NCBI GenBank assembly: GCA_038046785.1
Contig: JBBSVM010000003.1
Location: 248,001-312,000, forward strand
From: JAHFTW01 sp038046785
GTDB lineage: Archaea > Thermoplasmatota > E2 > JACPAO01 > JAHFTW01
Direction: 5' to 3'
DNA: 64,000 nt
Shown: one piece after another, positions 9,049-16,731 of the stretch
How the letters are laid out: the number at the start of each line of letters is the position of its first letter
Numbering within the stretch: the first letter of the stretch is position 1
Translations under genes and position numbers: made by a program
Notes under the pieces: model-generated
The model's input: only the letters and a program-made list of their open reading frames with translations
Database searches by the model: none
Told to the model about the DNA's origin: nothing

Positions 9049-9255
9049 TCACCAGGAGGTGACGACCTTGACGTTGCCCGCGTTGTCGGCTTCCTTGATG
9101 GTCACGCCGTGCTGGTTCTTGGCGTGCGCCGTCGCCGCCTTGATGACCTCGTTGCGGTCGTGGCTGCGAAACAGTCCGGCACAGTCTACGCCGACGTCGG
9201 CGCAGGCAATCTGGTAGGCTTGGCGCTTGGGTTGGGATTTGCTGAACAGGCCCAT
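9049..9255 (-). CDS. DUF1059 family small protein
   Basis: 68 aa: a basic lead (MGLFSKSQPKRQ), then the DUF1059 pattern ACADVGVDC with two cysteines, and a helix with ATAHAKNQHG, the His pair typical of the family. DUF1059 proteins are small archaeal/bacterial proteins of unknown function; Cys and His could bind metal. The start context GCATGTGACCACCATGGG is nearly identical to that of the SCGSAK gene at 13409, which suggests shared translation signals or co-regulation. No signal peptide. Confidence 0.85.
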   Translation of the reverse strand: MGLFSKSQPKRQAYQIACADVGVDCAGLFRSHDRNEVIKAATAHAKNQHGVTIKEADNAGNVKVVTSW

Positions 9256-9260
9256 GGTGG

Positions 9261-9268
9261 TCACATGC
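9261..9268 (-). promoter_or_regulatory. Ribosome-binding-like element shared with the SCGSAK gene
   Basis: On the minus strand GCATGTGA stands 5 nt before the ATG of the DUF1059 gene. It differs by little from the archaeal Shine-Dalgarno GGAGGTGA, and the block TGTGACCAC-Y-ATGGG recurs at the SCGSAK gene. Confidence 0.4.
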
Positions 9269-9332
9269 CCGAGCGGGCGCAGGGGAAGGAAACCTTCTGC
9301 GGATGAACCCTTGGGCGCGGTTCCCAGGATCG

Positions 9333-10760
9333 TTAGTAGGAGTCGCGGCTGAAGCCGTGGCTGCCTTTCGAACTGCGGCCACCGCTGCTCCGTCCGCCGC
9401 TGCTGGCGCGTCCGCGGTTGAAGCTCGCCTTGGCGCGCGGGCCGCGACCGCCTTGCCGGCCGAAGCCGCCCTGCGGTCCGGCGCTCGGAGCTTTGCGTGC
9501 GTGGTGGCCGCCCTCGTGGGGCTGGCGGGTGGGCTGGGCGTGGCCTTGCGTTCCCTTGTAGTTCACGGCCGCTTTGCCCAAATCGGGACCAACGGGGCCT
9601 TCGGTGGGCAGCGGGCCGATGTCGTGGCGGGGAATCTGCAGGCCGGCGATGCGTTCGATGGTGCGCCAGTCGTGCGCCTCGTCGGACTGGACAAACGTGA
9701 ACGCCTTCCCGGTGCGGCCCATGCGGCCGGTGCGGCCGATGCGGTGGACGTACGCCTCGGGCTCGTCGGGCAGGTCGAAGTTGATGACGTGTGTCAGCTC
9801 GGGGACGTCGATGCCGCGCGCCGCGACGTCGGTGGCGACGAGCAGGCGGGCGTCGCCCTTGCGGAAGGCGTCCATGGCGCGCTCGCGTTGGCCTTGGCTC
9901 ATGTTGCCCTGCAGCGGCACCGAGGTCCAACCCTTCGTCTGGAGCTGTTCGGCAAGCCGCTTGGTGAGGTGCTTGGTGCGGCAGAAGACGATGCCGCGCT
10001 CCGGCTGCTCCTGGTGCAAGAGAACGAGGAGGGCGCGGTTCTTGTCCACCTTTTCGACCTTGAGCATGCGCTGCTCGGTGAGCGTCGTGGTCTGCGGGCC
10101 GGACTCGACCTTGACCTTGACGGGATTCTGCAGCATCTTGTCGGCAAGCTTCTGGATGGGCTGCGGAACCGTTGCGGAGTAGAAGCCGGTCTGGCGTTTG
10201 GCCGGGAGGTGGCGCAGGATGCGTTCGACGTCGTGCACGAAGCCCATGTCGAGCATGCGGTCCGCCTCGTCGAGGACGAGGATTTGCACCTGGTCGAGCT
10301 TGAACATGCCTTGGCCGAGGTAGTCGATGAGGCGGCCGGGGGTGGCGACGAGGAGGACGGTGCCGCCGGCGCGCAGGTCGTGCGTCTGCTTGCCGTAGCC
10401 AACGCCGCCGTAGATTTCGACGACGCGGAGGCGGCTTGCCTTGGCAATCTCGCGGCACTCCTCAGCGACCTGAATGGCCAACTCGCGCGTGGGCACGAGG
10501 ACGAGGCCGACGATGCCTGGGAGGGAGCCGCTGCGCAGGCGGTCCACGATGGGGATGCCGAAGCTGGCGGTCTTGCCGGTGCCGGTGCGCGCCTGCGCGA
10601 GAACGTCGCGGCCGGCGAGGAAGGGGCCGATGGCGGCCGCTTGGATGGGGGTCGGAGTCTCGTAGCCCATCGCAACGATGGCGTCGAGAGTTCCAGCCTG
10701 GAGAGGCATCTGGTTGAACGTGGCGAAGGTCGCGGTGGCGACGGAGGGGGTGGTGGACAT
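9333..10760 (-). CDS. DEAD-box ATP-dependent RNA helicase
   Basis: 475 aa with the full DEAD-box set in order: Q-motif region GYETPTPIQ, Walker A ARTGTGKT, PTRELAIQ, TPGR, DEAD (LVLDEADRM), SAT, the ARGID motif V and HRIGRTGRMG motif VI. The C-terminal ~100 residues are a disordered Arg/Gly/Ser-rich tail (RGRASSGGRSSGGR) of the RNA-binding, RGG-like type. Likely remodels rRNA or mRNA, as in the RhlE/CsdA group. The upstream 150 bp contains strong secondary structure (10781-10861). Confidence 0.95.
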   Translation of the reverse strand: MSTTPSVATATFATFNQMPLQAGTLDAIVAMGYETPTPIQAAAIGPFLAGRDVLAQARTGTGKTASFGIPIVDRLRSGSLPGIVGLVLVPTRELAIQVAEECREIAKASRLRVVEIYGGVGYGKQTHDLRAGGTVLLVATPGRLIDYLGQGMFKLDQVQILVLDEADRMLDMGFVHDVERILRHLPAKRQTGFYSATVPQPIQKLADKMLQNPVKVKVESGPQTTTLTEQRMLKVEKVDKNRALLVLLHQEQPERGIVFCRTKHLTKRLAEQLQTKGWTSVPLQGNMSQGQRERAMDAFRKGDARLLVATDVAARGIDVPELTHVINFDLPDEPEAYVHRIGRTGRMGRTGKAFTFVQSDEAHDWRTIERIAGLQIPRHDIGPLPTEGPVGPDLGKAAVNYKGTQGHAQPTRQPHEGGHHARKAPSAGPQGGFGRQGGRGPRAKASFNRGRASSGGRSSGGRSSKGSHGFSRDSY

Positions 10761-10780
10761 GGGATTCCGGGTCGGCGAAG

Positions 10781-10861
10781 GGCGCCGCCCTGGCCCGGGA
10801 ATCTCCCGTGTTGCAGACGTGCCTTCTGTCCCACCGAAGTGGAAAGCGAAGGGGCGGCGCC
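10781..10861 (-). other. Nested stem-loop upstream of the helicase gene (leader or terminator)
   Basis: GGCGCCGCCC (10781-10790) pairs perfectly with GGGCGGCGCC (10852-10861). Inside are CCTTC/GAAGG (10822-10826, 10848-10852) and a CCAC-TTCG-GTGG hairpin (10831-10842) with a UUCG-type loop on the minus strand. It lies between the SGNH hydrolase stop and the helicase start, so it may end the RiPP-like operon or act as a structured 5' leader of the helicase. Confidence 0.6.
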
Positions 10862-10909
10862 GTCTGCGGCCAACCTACTGACTTGGGCTCCGCCGCAGCG
10901 GGCGGCCCG

Positions 10910-11506
10910 TTAAGCCTGCCGGTCGGCCAAAGCGAGCACGCGCTCCACTTCAGGCCGGATGCGCGCTTCGAGAATGCGGTAGCCCGCCGCGTTGGGGTGG
11001 TAGCCGTCGCGCGTCGTGGCGGCATCGTCCAGGAGCCCAGCGATGGCGTCGAGGACGAGGCCGGTGCCGTGCCGCGCGGAGAGATCGCGAAGCGCCGCGT
11101 CGAAGTTCTCCTGGAACGCGGCGTAGTGGACGCCTACGAGGACGACCGGGATGCCTGCGAGCCGCGTCAGGATGGCGTCCAGCCCCGCCGCCGCCTCGGC
11201 AACGGTGTCACCGCGAAACGCCTCGTTCACGCCGAACTCGACGATGACGAGGCGGGGATTGTGGCGCAGAACATCGCGCTCCAAGCGGGGAAGTGCTTCG
11301 TGCGCGGTCTCGCCGAGCCGACCGGCGTTGACGACCGGAATACCCAGGCTCGCTTCCATCAAGGCGGGGAATGCCTCGCTGCGGCGCGCCGTGGTGCCCT
11401 CCGTGTAGGAGTCGCCGAACGCGACGATGGGCCGATCGCTGCGCGAAGCGGCCAGCCCACTCGTGAACCAGCCCGAAACGAAGAGCAGGGCGAGGAGGAC
11501 GCGCAT
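10910..11506 (-). CDS. Exported SGNH/GDSL-family hydrolase
   Basis: 198 aa. An N-terminal signal (MRVLLALLFVSGWFTSGLAA) is followed by block I AFGDSYTEG with the nucleophile Ser, the block III Asn in EFGVNEAF, and block V DGYHPNAAGY with the Asp-x-x-His pair. All catalytic residues are present, as in TesA-like esterase/lysophospholipase SGNH enzymes. The start at 11506 lies 4 nt after the stop of the HvfC-like gene, so it is the last member of the SCGSAK-MNIO operon. Substrate unknown; co-transcription suggests either a processing role or simple hitch-hiking. Confidence 0.9.
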   Translation of the reverse strand: MRVLLALLFVSGWFTSGLAASRSDRPIVAFGDSYTEGTTARRSEAFPALMEASLGIPVVNAGRLGETAHEALPRLERDVLRHNPRLVIVEFGVNEAFRGDTVAEAAAGLDAILTRLAGIPVVLVGVHYAAFQENFDAALRDLSARHGTGLVLDAIAGLLDDAATTRDGYHPNAAGYRILEARIRPEVERVLALADRQA

Positions 11507-11510
11507 GCCC

Positions 11511-12260
11511 TCACGGTGCCAGAAGGCCGAGGCGGCGCAGGTCGCGCAGGCTGGTGCGGACTGCCTTGGCACCAAAGCGGGGGGCGAGGGCCGCGACGAC
11601 CTGATCGGGGGTGCGTTTCCCGGTAGCTGCGTTGAGCAGACTTTCGGCGACCGGTTCCAGCTTGTACACCTCGACGTCGTCCGGTTCGCGGACCAAAGCA
11701 GTGGGGTAGCGGCCCTCCGGCGCTTCAAGGGTCACGCCGTGCAGAAGCTCATTGGGGTCGTGGCGCAATCGAAGCAGCACGATGCCCGGCGCTTTGGCAA
11801 GCTGCTGCGAGCGCTTCGGCTTGACGTAGGCGCGGTCCATCAACATCATGCCGCCTGCTTCGATGGCGGCAAGGTCGGCAAGCGGACGCGGGATTTTCCC
11901 CGAACGGGCCGCCTGCTGCGCCCAGACCTTGAACTGCCGCACCTCGGCGCGCGGGTCCTCCTTGGCGTACGGTCGTTCGGTGAAGTAGGTGGCTTCGAGG
12001 CCGACGGCCGTGTCCACGGCGGCCACACTCTTGGGCAGGTCGCCGCTCAGGTAGCTGAAGCGGTCGATGACGCGCCGGCTTGCGAAGTAGGCGGCGCCTT
12101 CCGAGGGCATCTCCGCCAGCAGTTTGGCGGTGGCTCCGGTGAGGCCGCGCCGCTTCGCGTAGGCGGCGGGTTTGGCCTGGAAGGCGGCGAGCTGGGCTGG
12201 CTCCATGAGGAGGGCAGCGAGGGCGGACTGCAGCTTCGCAAGTTGCGCGTCTGGGGTCAT
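11511..12260 (-). CDS. HvfC/BufC-like partner protein of the DUF692 enzyme
   Basis: 249 aa, no signal. The N-terminal ~100 residues (LAKLQSALAALLM, then YAKRRGLTG...YFASRRVIDRFSYLSGDLP) resemble the DUF2063 'putative DNA-binding' domain of HvfC/BufC proteins. The C-terminal ~90 residues (SLLNAATGKRTPDQVVAAL... LRDLRRLGLLAP) look like a PqqD-type winged-helix RiPP recognition fold. ATGA overlap with the DUF692 gene shows coupling. In bacterial bufferin/HvfABC systems the C protein binds the MNIO enzyme and precursor. The family call is by pattern and gene order, not by search. Confidence 0.75.
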   Translation of the reverse strand: MTPDAQLAKLQSALAALLMEPAQLAAFQAKPAAYAKRRGLTGATAKLLAEMPSEGAAYFASRRVIDRFSYLSGDLPKSVAAVDTAVGLEATYFTERPYAKEDPRAEVRQFKVWAQQAARSGKIPRPLADLAAIEAGGMMLMDRAYVKPKRSQQLAKAPGIVLLRLRHDPNELLHGVTLEAPEGRYPTALVREPDDVEVYKLEPVAESLLNAATGKRTPDQVVAALAPRFGAKAVRTSLRDLRRLGLLAP

Positions 12261-13099
12261 GCGCCAGCGGCTCCCTGCATGAGTTTGTCCGCTTTGCGCA
12301 GCTCGCCTTCGAGCCGTTTCAAGCTGCCGAACGTCTGGTCGCGCTCGATGAGGAGCGCGCGGACGTGGCTGGTGTCGATGACCTGCTTGGTGAGTTTCCA
12401 CACCTCGGGGTGGACAGCAGCGCCGTGCGTGTCGAGGAGCTTGCCCGCGACCCACTCCGAACCGGCGAGGTGGAACTGCACGAGCCGCTCGAGCGGGAAC
12501 TGGTCGAGGTAGCGCTGCGGGTCCCAGCCAAGATTGGCCGCGTTGTTGCGCAGGTTCGTGACGTCGAGCAGGACACCGCAGCCGGTTTTTGCCGCCACCT
12601 CGGCCATGAACTCCGGTTCGGTGAAGTCGTTGCCGGGGAACTGGAAATACTGGCTGATGTTCTCGATGAGGAAAGGGATGCCGACCGCATTCTGCACGGT
12701 CTTGACGTTGGCGACCACGGCGGCGAGACTCGCCTCCGTGTAGGGGATGGGTGTGAGCTGGCCGATGGTCTGCTTGCCGATCTTGGTGAAGCAGAGGTGG
12801 TCGCTGCACCACGGCACCTTGAACTGCCGGTTGATGGGGACCATTTTGCGCAAGAAGCCGCGGTCGGGGCCGGTGGCGGTGCCAACACTCAGGGTGACAC
12901 TGTGCGTCACGACCGGTCGGTCGCGGGTGTCCTCGAGAAGGTCCGCCTTGCCCGCCTCCGAGGTGTCGAGGATGTGTTCCGGCATCACCTCGAGGAAACC
13001 GAGTGGAATCCCGGGGAGGCGATAGAAATCGCGAATGGCGCGCCGGTAACCAAGACCTGCACCAAGAAAAGGAAGGGAAGAGGGAGAAAGGGAGGGCAT
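12257..13099 (-). CDS. DUF692 multinuclear iron oxidase (MNIO), HvfB/BufB-like
   Basis: 280 aa TIM-barrel of the DUF692 family, which uses two or three iron ions to modify cysteines of ribosomal peptides (MbnB, BufB, HvfB, TglH). Starts GAGLGYRRAIRDF, close to the family's usual opening. Candidate iron ligands are visible in order: His in VVTHSVTLSVG, His in CSDHLCF, Glu in LIENISQYF, Asp in LLDVTNLRNNA, His in QFHLAGSE, Asp-x-His in DTHGAAVHPEVW and Glu in LLIERDQT. The ATG at 13099 is chosen because the repeat gene stops at 13107 and the upstream in-frame sequence is the shadow of its repeats. Likely modifies the neighbouring SCGSAK protein. Confidence 0.92.
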   Translation of the reverse strand: MPSLSPSSLPFLGAGLGYRRAIRDFYRLPGIPLGFLEVMPEHILDTSEAGKADLLEDTRDRPVVTHSVTLSVGTATGPDRGFLRKMVPINRQFKVPWCSDHLCFTKIGKQTIGQLTPIPYTEASLAAVVANVKTVQNAVGIPFLIENISQYFQFPGNDFTEPEFMAEVAAKTGCGVLLDVTNLRNNAANLGWDPQRYLDQFPLERLVQFHLAGSEWVAGKLLDTHGAAVHPEVWKLTKQVIDTSHVRALLIERDQTFGSLKRLEGELRKADKLMQGAAGA

Positions 13100-13106
13100 G
13101 ACAGCC

Positions 13107-13409
13107 TTACTTGGCCTTCTTGGCGGGGGCCTTGGCCGAGCCGCACGACTTGGCGCTGCCGCAGCTCTTCGCAGAGCCGCAGGACTTCGCCGAACCGCAC
13201 GACTTCTCGGGGGCCTTGGCCGAGCCGCAGGACTTCGCCGAGCCGCAGCTCTTGGCGTCGCCCTTGGCGGAACCGCAGCTCTTGGCGGAGCCACAGGACT
13301 TCGCCGAGCCGCAGCTCTTGGCGTCGCCCTTCGCGCTACCGCAGCTCTTCGCAGAGCCGCAGGACTTGGCCTTGTCATCCTTCTTTTTGCCGATACCAAA
13401 GAGTCCCAT
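13107..13409 (-). CDS. Putative RiPP precursor with eleven SCGSAK repeats
   Basis: 100 aa. A 15-residue lead (MGLFGIGKKKDDKAK) is followed by eleven copies of the hexapeptide SCGSAK grouped 2-3-2-4, separated by GDAK, GDAK and APEK, and a tail APAKKAK. It has eleven cysteines, all in a C-G-S context with Lys every six residues; no aromatic residues after Phe4, no signal peptide. It lies 7 nt upstream of the DUF692 gene. In Haemophilus HvfA the MNIO enzyme acts on EGKC repeats to make copper-binding modified cysteines; a low-complexity Cys-Gly-Lys protein beside DUF692 and HvfC homologues is the same design with a different repeat. Function as a cytoplasmic metal buffer is inference. Start: ATG with an SD-like GGATGTGA; a GTG three codons earlier is possible. 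Confidence 0.85.
   Translation of the reverse strand: MGLFGIGKKKDDKAKSCGSAKSCGSAKGDAKSCGSAKSCGSAKSCGSAKGDAKSCGSAKSCGSAKAPEKSCGSAKSCGSAKSCGSAKSCGSAKAPAKKAK
13131..13364 (-). repeat. 18-bp coding repeat array (SCGSAK x 11)
   Basis: The array encodes residues 16-93 of the precursor. Units vary at wobble positions (gene-strand GCGAAGTCC versus GCCAAGAGC forms), so they are conserved at the protein level and not simply recent DNA slippage copies. Confidence 0.85.
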
Positions 13410-13414
13410 AGTGG

Positions 13415-13422
13415 TCACATCC
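13415..13422 (-). promoter_or_regulatory. SD-like element before the SCGSAK gene
   Basis: GGATGTGA on the minus strand, one mismatch from GGAGGTGA, sits 5 nt before ATG 13409. The surrounding block matches the one before the DUF1059 gene, which supports the ATG start for both. Confidence 0.45.
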
Positions 13423-13675
13423 GTGTTGGCGACCCCATCCCGAAGGAGTGGGCCGGCAGAACGTTTGTCTGCAACCGAACGAAGTTGGGGTGGGTATGAA
13501 AGGCTTGAGGCGTGGGTACGGATTCCACAGCGTTGTTTCCTCCTGGAAAACACTCCTTTCGTTGCGCGAAAAGAGCCATCGGGCTACGAAGTTCGTTTCG
13601 CTGGTTGCCGAGGGGAGCCGCTGGGCGTTTCCATCGTCCCCAAACCCTTCATCCCAACCTCGCCTCGGCCGCTTG
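13423..13675. other. Divergent intergenic region between the SCGSAK operon and purT
   Basis: About 250 bp that must carry the promoters for the leftward RiPP-like operon and rightward purT. Frames run through parts of it, but none has a plausible start or product. No convincing TATA box at the usual distance was seen on either side. Confidence 0.5.
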
Positions 13676-14860
13676 ATGTGGGGCACCCCCGGCACGGCGA
13701 GCGCGCGCAGACTCCTGCTTCTTGGCTCGGGCGAACTGGGGAAAGAGGTCGCCATTGAGGCGCAAAGGTTGGGTCTTGAGGTCATCGCCTGTGACCGCTA
13801 CGCCAACGCTCCCGCCATGCAGGTCGCGCACCGCAGCCACGTCCTCGACATGACCGACCCCGCAGCGCTGCGCCGCGTCATCGAAGCCGAAGACCCCGAC
13901 TGGGTGGTGCCCGAGATTGAGGCCATCGCGACGGCCGAACTGGAACGGCTCGAGGGCGAAGGCTTCACCATCATCCCGACCGCGAAGGCGGCACGGCTCA
14001 CCATGGACCGCGAAGGCATTCGGCGCCTGGCGGCTGAGACGCTCAAGCTGCCGACGAGCCACTACCGTTTCGCCTCGTCGCTTGCTGACGTTCAGGCCGC
14101 GGTGAAGGCGCTCGGCCTGCCCTGCGTCATCAAACCCACCATGAGCAGCAGCGGCAAGGGCCAGAGCGTCATCAAGACGGAAGCCGACGTCGCCAAGGCG
14201 TGGGAGTACGCCATGAAAGGCCGTGTCAACACGGGGCGCGTCATCGTCGAGTCGTTCATCCGCTTCGAATACGAGATCACGCTGCTCACCATCCGCCACC
14301 TCGACGCCGCAGGCAAACCGGCGACGACGTTCTGTCCTCCCATCGGCCATGTCCAGATCGATGGCGACTACCGTGAATCGTGGCAACCCATGGCGATGAG
14401 CCCAAAGGCCATCGCGGCGAGCCAGGACATCGCGCACAAGGTCACCGAAGCGCTTGGCGGCCGCGGCCTGTTCGGCGTCGAGCTGTTCGTCGCCGGCGAC
14501 CAGGTCTGGTTCAGCGAGGTGAGCCCGCGACCGCACGACACCGGCCTCGTCACGCTTGGCAGCCAAGAGCTCAGCGAGTTCGCGCTCCACGTCCGCGCCA
14601 TCACCGGCCTGCCCATCCCCGACGTCGGCGCGAAGGGGCCCTGGGCGAGCGCCGTCCTCCTGGCCACGGCGGAGTCGGCAGCGCCCACATTCTCGGGTGT
14701 CGAGGCGGCGCTCGCCGAACCGGGAACCTTCCTGCGGCTCTTCGGCAAGCCCGCCGCGCACAAGAATCGCCGCATGGGCGTCGTGGTCGCTTCGGGCCGA
14801 ACGACGGATGAAGCGCGTGACAAGGCCAAACGGGCAGCCGCGCGGCTCTCTGTCTCCTGA
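13676..14860 (+). CDS. purT: Formate-dependent phosphoribosylglycinamide formyltransferase
   Basis: ATP-grasp enzyme that makes FGAR from GAR, formate and ATP, an alternative to folate-dependent PurN common in archaea. Visible: N-terminal LLLLGSGELGKEVAIEAQRL, the segment VVPEIEAIATAEL, ATP-binding KPTMSSSGKGQSV, and the metal/phosphate site EVSPRPHDTGLVTL. 394 aa, usual size. The start ATG 13676 is the first one just before the family's N-terminal strand. It complements purE/purK at 7.4-9 kb but is on the other strand. Confidence 0.96.
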   Translation: MWGTPGTASARRLLLLGSGELGKEVAIEAQRLGLEVIACDRYANAPAMQVAHRSHVLDMTDPAALRRVIEAEDPDWVVPEIEAIATAELERLEGEGFTIIPTAKAARLTMDREGIRRLAAETLKLPTSHYRFASSLADVQAAVKALGLPCVIKPTMSSSGKGQSVIKTEADVAKAWEYAMKGRVNTGRVIVESFIRFEYEITLLTIRHLDAAGKPATTFCPPIGHVQIDGDYRESWQPMAMSPKAIAASQDIAHKVTEALGGRGLFGVELFVAGDQVWFSEVSPRPHDTGLVTLGSQELSEFALHVRAITGLPIPDVGAKGPWASAVLLATAESAAPTFSGVEAALAEPGTFLRLFGKPAAHKNRRMGVVVASGRTTDEARDKAKRAAARLSVS

Positions 14861-14901
14861 CCGACGCAACGTTCAAGAAGTGAGGAAGGAAGCCCTTCTT
14901 G

Positions 14902-15852
14902 ATGCGCTCGATTGCCGTCGCCCTCCTGCTGTTGCTGGCCTTGCTTGCCGGCTGTGCCACGAAAGCTCCCGCCGACCCGACCGCGGCGGCAGAACCCGCC
15001 GCAGCGGAACCGGTCACCGAGGAGCAGGCGTTCGCTGCGCAGGAGCCCGCCGCGCAGGAAGCCGCCAACAACGGCACGCTTGAGGGCGCGCGTGAGTTCT
15101 GCGAGAGCGCCGACGACTGCACCTACTGGGACAACCTGTACCACCAGTACGTCGTGTACGACCTTGACACCACCACGATTGATGTCGTGCTGGTTCCCCC
15201 CGTGGGCGCCCCCGACCAGATTGCCGCCCAGCGCCTCGCGGTGCAGCAGTGGGCCGACGGCATCGAAGCGCTCGCCGCCCCCTGGTTCCGCGACGCCTTC
15301 CAGGTCAACGTCTACGCTGTCGGCGTCGACATCCCCTCCATTGATGCGGTGTCGGACCCTGAAGTGGTCGTCATCTCCACCTCCGCCGTCGGCCTCGTCG
15401 GCATCGGCCTCGAGCCCAAGCAGCTCGCCTGCCAGATCATCGAAGGCGGCGCGATGCGCGCCGACTACGGCGGCCACAGCCACGACGGCAACGAAGTGTT
15501 CGCGGTGGACTGCACCGGAACCGGCTTCGTCTGTTTCGCCCTCAACGTCGGCGGCGCCGACGCGTTCGCCCTTTACGACCTGGTCGCCCACGAAGTTGGC
15601 CACTGCCTCGGCGCCGGCCACGTCGGCGACGCGCTCGACTTCCGCGCGCGCTACGCCCCGGTCGAGGACATCATGAGCTACCAGAACAACGCGACGAAGG
15701 TGCACTGCGTCAGCAACATGAACGTCCGCGTCCTCGAAGGCGTGTACGGCCACCTGCTCGGCCGCCACCCGGACGACCTCCTGCCGCGCGGCTCCTACTT
15801 CCCCTTCCCGCCCGCCCTCTACAAGCAGGCGGAGTGCGCCAACCCGGCGTAA
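14902..15852 (+). CDS. Lipoprotein metalloprotease with metzincin motif
   Basis: 316 aa. ATG 14902 follows an SD-like GAGGAAGGA and gives MRSIAVALLLLLALLAGC, a lipoprotein signal; a TTG one codon earlier is less likely. After an Ala/Glu/Pro linker (to ~residue 60) comes a catalytic domain with HEVGHCLGAGH at about residue 233, the HExxHxxGxxH zinc site of metzincins, and downstream DIMSYQN, which fits the Met-turn. Eight or so cysteines in the mature part may form disulfides, as expected outside the cell. No named family recognised. Confidence 0.85.
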   Translation: MRSIAVALLLLLALLAGCATKAPADPTAAAEPAAAEPVTEEQAFAAQEPAAQEAANNGTLEGAREFCESADDCTYWDNLYHQYVVYDLDTTTIDVVLVPPVGAPDQIAAQRLAVQQWADGIEALAAPWFRDAFQVNVYAVGVDIPSIDAVSDPEVVVISTSAVGLVGIGLEPKQLACQIIEGGAMRADYGGHSHDGNEVFAVDCTGTGFVCFALNVGGADAFALYDLVAHEVGHCLGAGHVGDALDFRARYAPVEDIMSYQNNATKVHCVSNMNVRVLEGVYGHLLGRHPDDLLPRGSYFPFPPALYKQAECANPA

Positions 15853-15891
15853 GGTCGGCAACTTCATACCGCATTCGGCGGCTGGCGCCGC

Positions 15892-16680
15892 ATGCCTCAA
15901 AGTGGGCACGACCCCGAGTGGCCGGACAAGGCGATGTTCGCAGCGCTGCTGCTCATCGTGGGGGGCGCCATCGGCCTCCTCGTCGAGATCCTCCGCCTCG
16001 TCGCCACGGTGAATGAGCCGGTGGTCCCCGGCATCCTGGAGGATTACCCCACCTTCCTCTCCGCGCTCTTTGCTGGCCTCACCCTCCTCTTCGGCATCCT
16101 CGCCCTGCGCACCCACGCCATGCTGTGGGGCCTCCTCGGCGTCGCCACCGCGTTCGCCAGCCTCGCCTACTTCGGCTTCGTCCCGTTCCTCGGCCTGGTG
16201 GCGCTCGCCATGCTCATCAAGAGCAAACTGGAGGGCGAGGAGACCCGCAACGACGGCATCACGCTGCACGCCTCGCAGTGGCCGGACAAGGCGATGGCGG
16301 CGAGCCTGTTCCTCTTCGTGGGCGGCGCCGTCATCCTGGTGCAAGCCATCCTCATCCTTCTCGACAACTTCCAGCCGGTCATCCTCAAAGGGATGGAGGC
16401 GTTCGTGGTCCCTCTCGACCTCGCCGCAGCGCTCTTCTGCTTTGGCGCCGCCCGCGAAGTGTACAAGCTGCGCCGCTCCTGGCTTGGCACCGTTGGCGCC
16501 ATCGCTTGCATTGCGACCCTCGGCCTCTACGCGCTCGGACCCGCCTTGGGCGTGTTGGCCATCGTCCTGCTCCGCTTGGCCGACAAGGAAGGGGAGTTTG
16601 ACCCGGAGCCCGTCGTGCGCGGGGAACGGCAGCAAGAACGGCTCGCCAAGAAGGCGGCCCGCAAGGGCGCGCGCACCTGA
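15892..16680 (+). CDS. Multi-pass membrane protein with internal duplication
   Basis: 262 aa, predicted eight or so membrane helices. The two halves begin alike: WPDKAMFAALLLIVGGAIG (residue ~10) and WPDKAMAASLFLFVGGAV (residue ~130), so the gene arose by tandem duplication. The C-terminus is charged and Lys/Arg-rich (KKAARKGART), probably cytoplasmic. No transporter or enzyme motif seen. It stands alone, followed by a convergent gene. Confidence 0.75.
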   Translation: MPQSGHDPEWPDKAMFAALLLIVGGAIGLLVEILRLVATVNEPVVPGILEDYPTFLSALFAGLTLLFGILALRTHAMLWGLLGVATAFASLAYFGFVPFLGLVALAMLIKSKLEGEETRNDGITLHASQWPDKAMAASLFLFVGGAVILVQAILILLDNFQPVILKGMEAFVVPLDLAAALFCFGAAREVYKLRRSWLGTVGAIACIATLGLYALGPALGVLAIVLLRLADKEGEFDPEPVVRGERQQERLAKKAARKGART

Positions 16681-16731
16681 CGCACGCTCCTTCCCTCGGA
16701 CCGGTCGGACTCCGATCCGCCCTCGACAAGG

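Noticed and set aside
12257..13399. DUF692 protein with a 100-residue Arg/Pro/Ala N-terminal extension
   Set aside because: The extension is the repeat gene read in another frame; the true start is ATG 13099, 7 nt after the repeat-gene stop.
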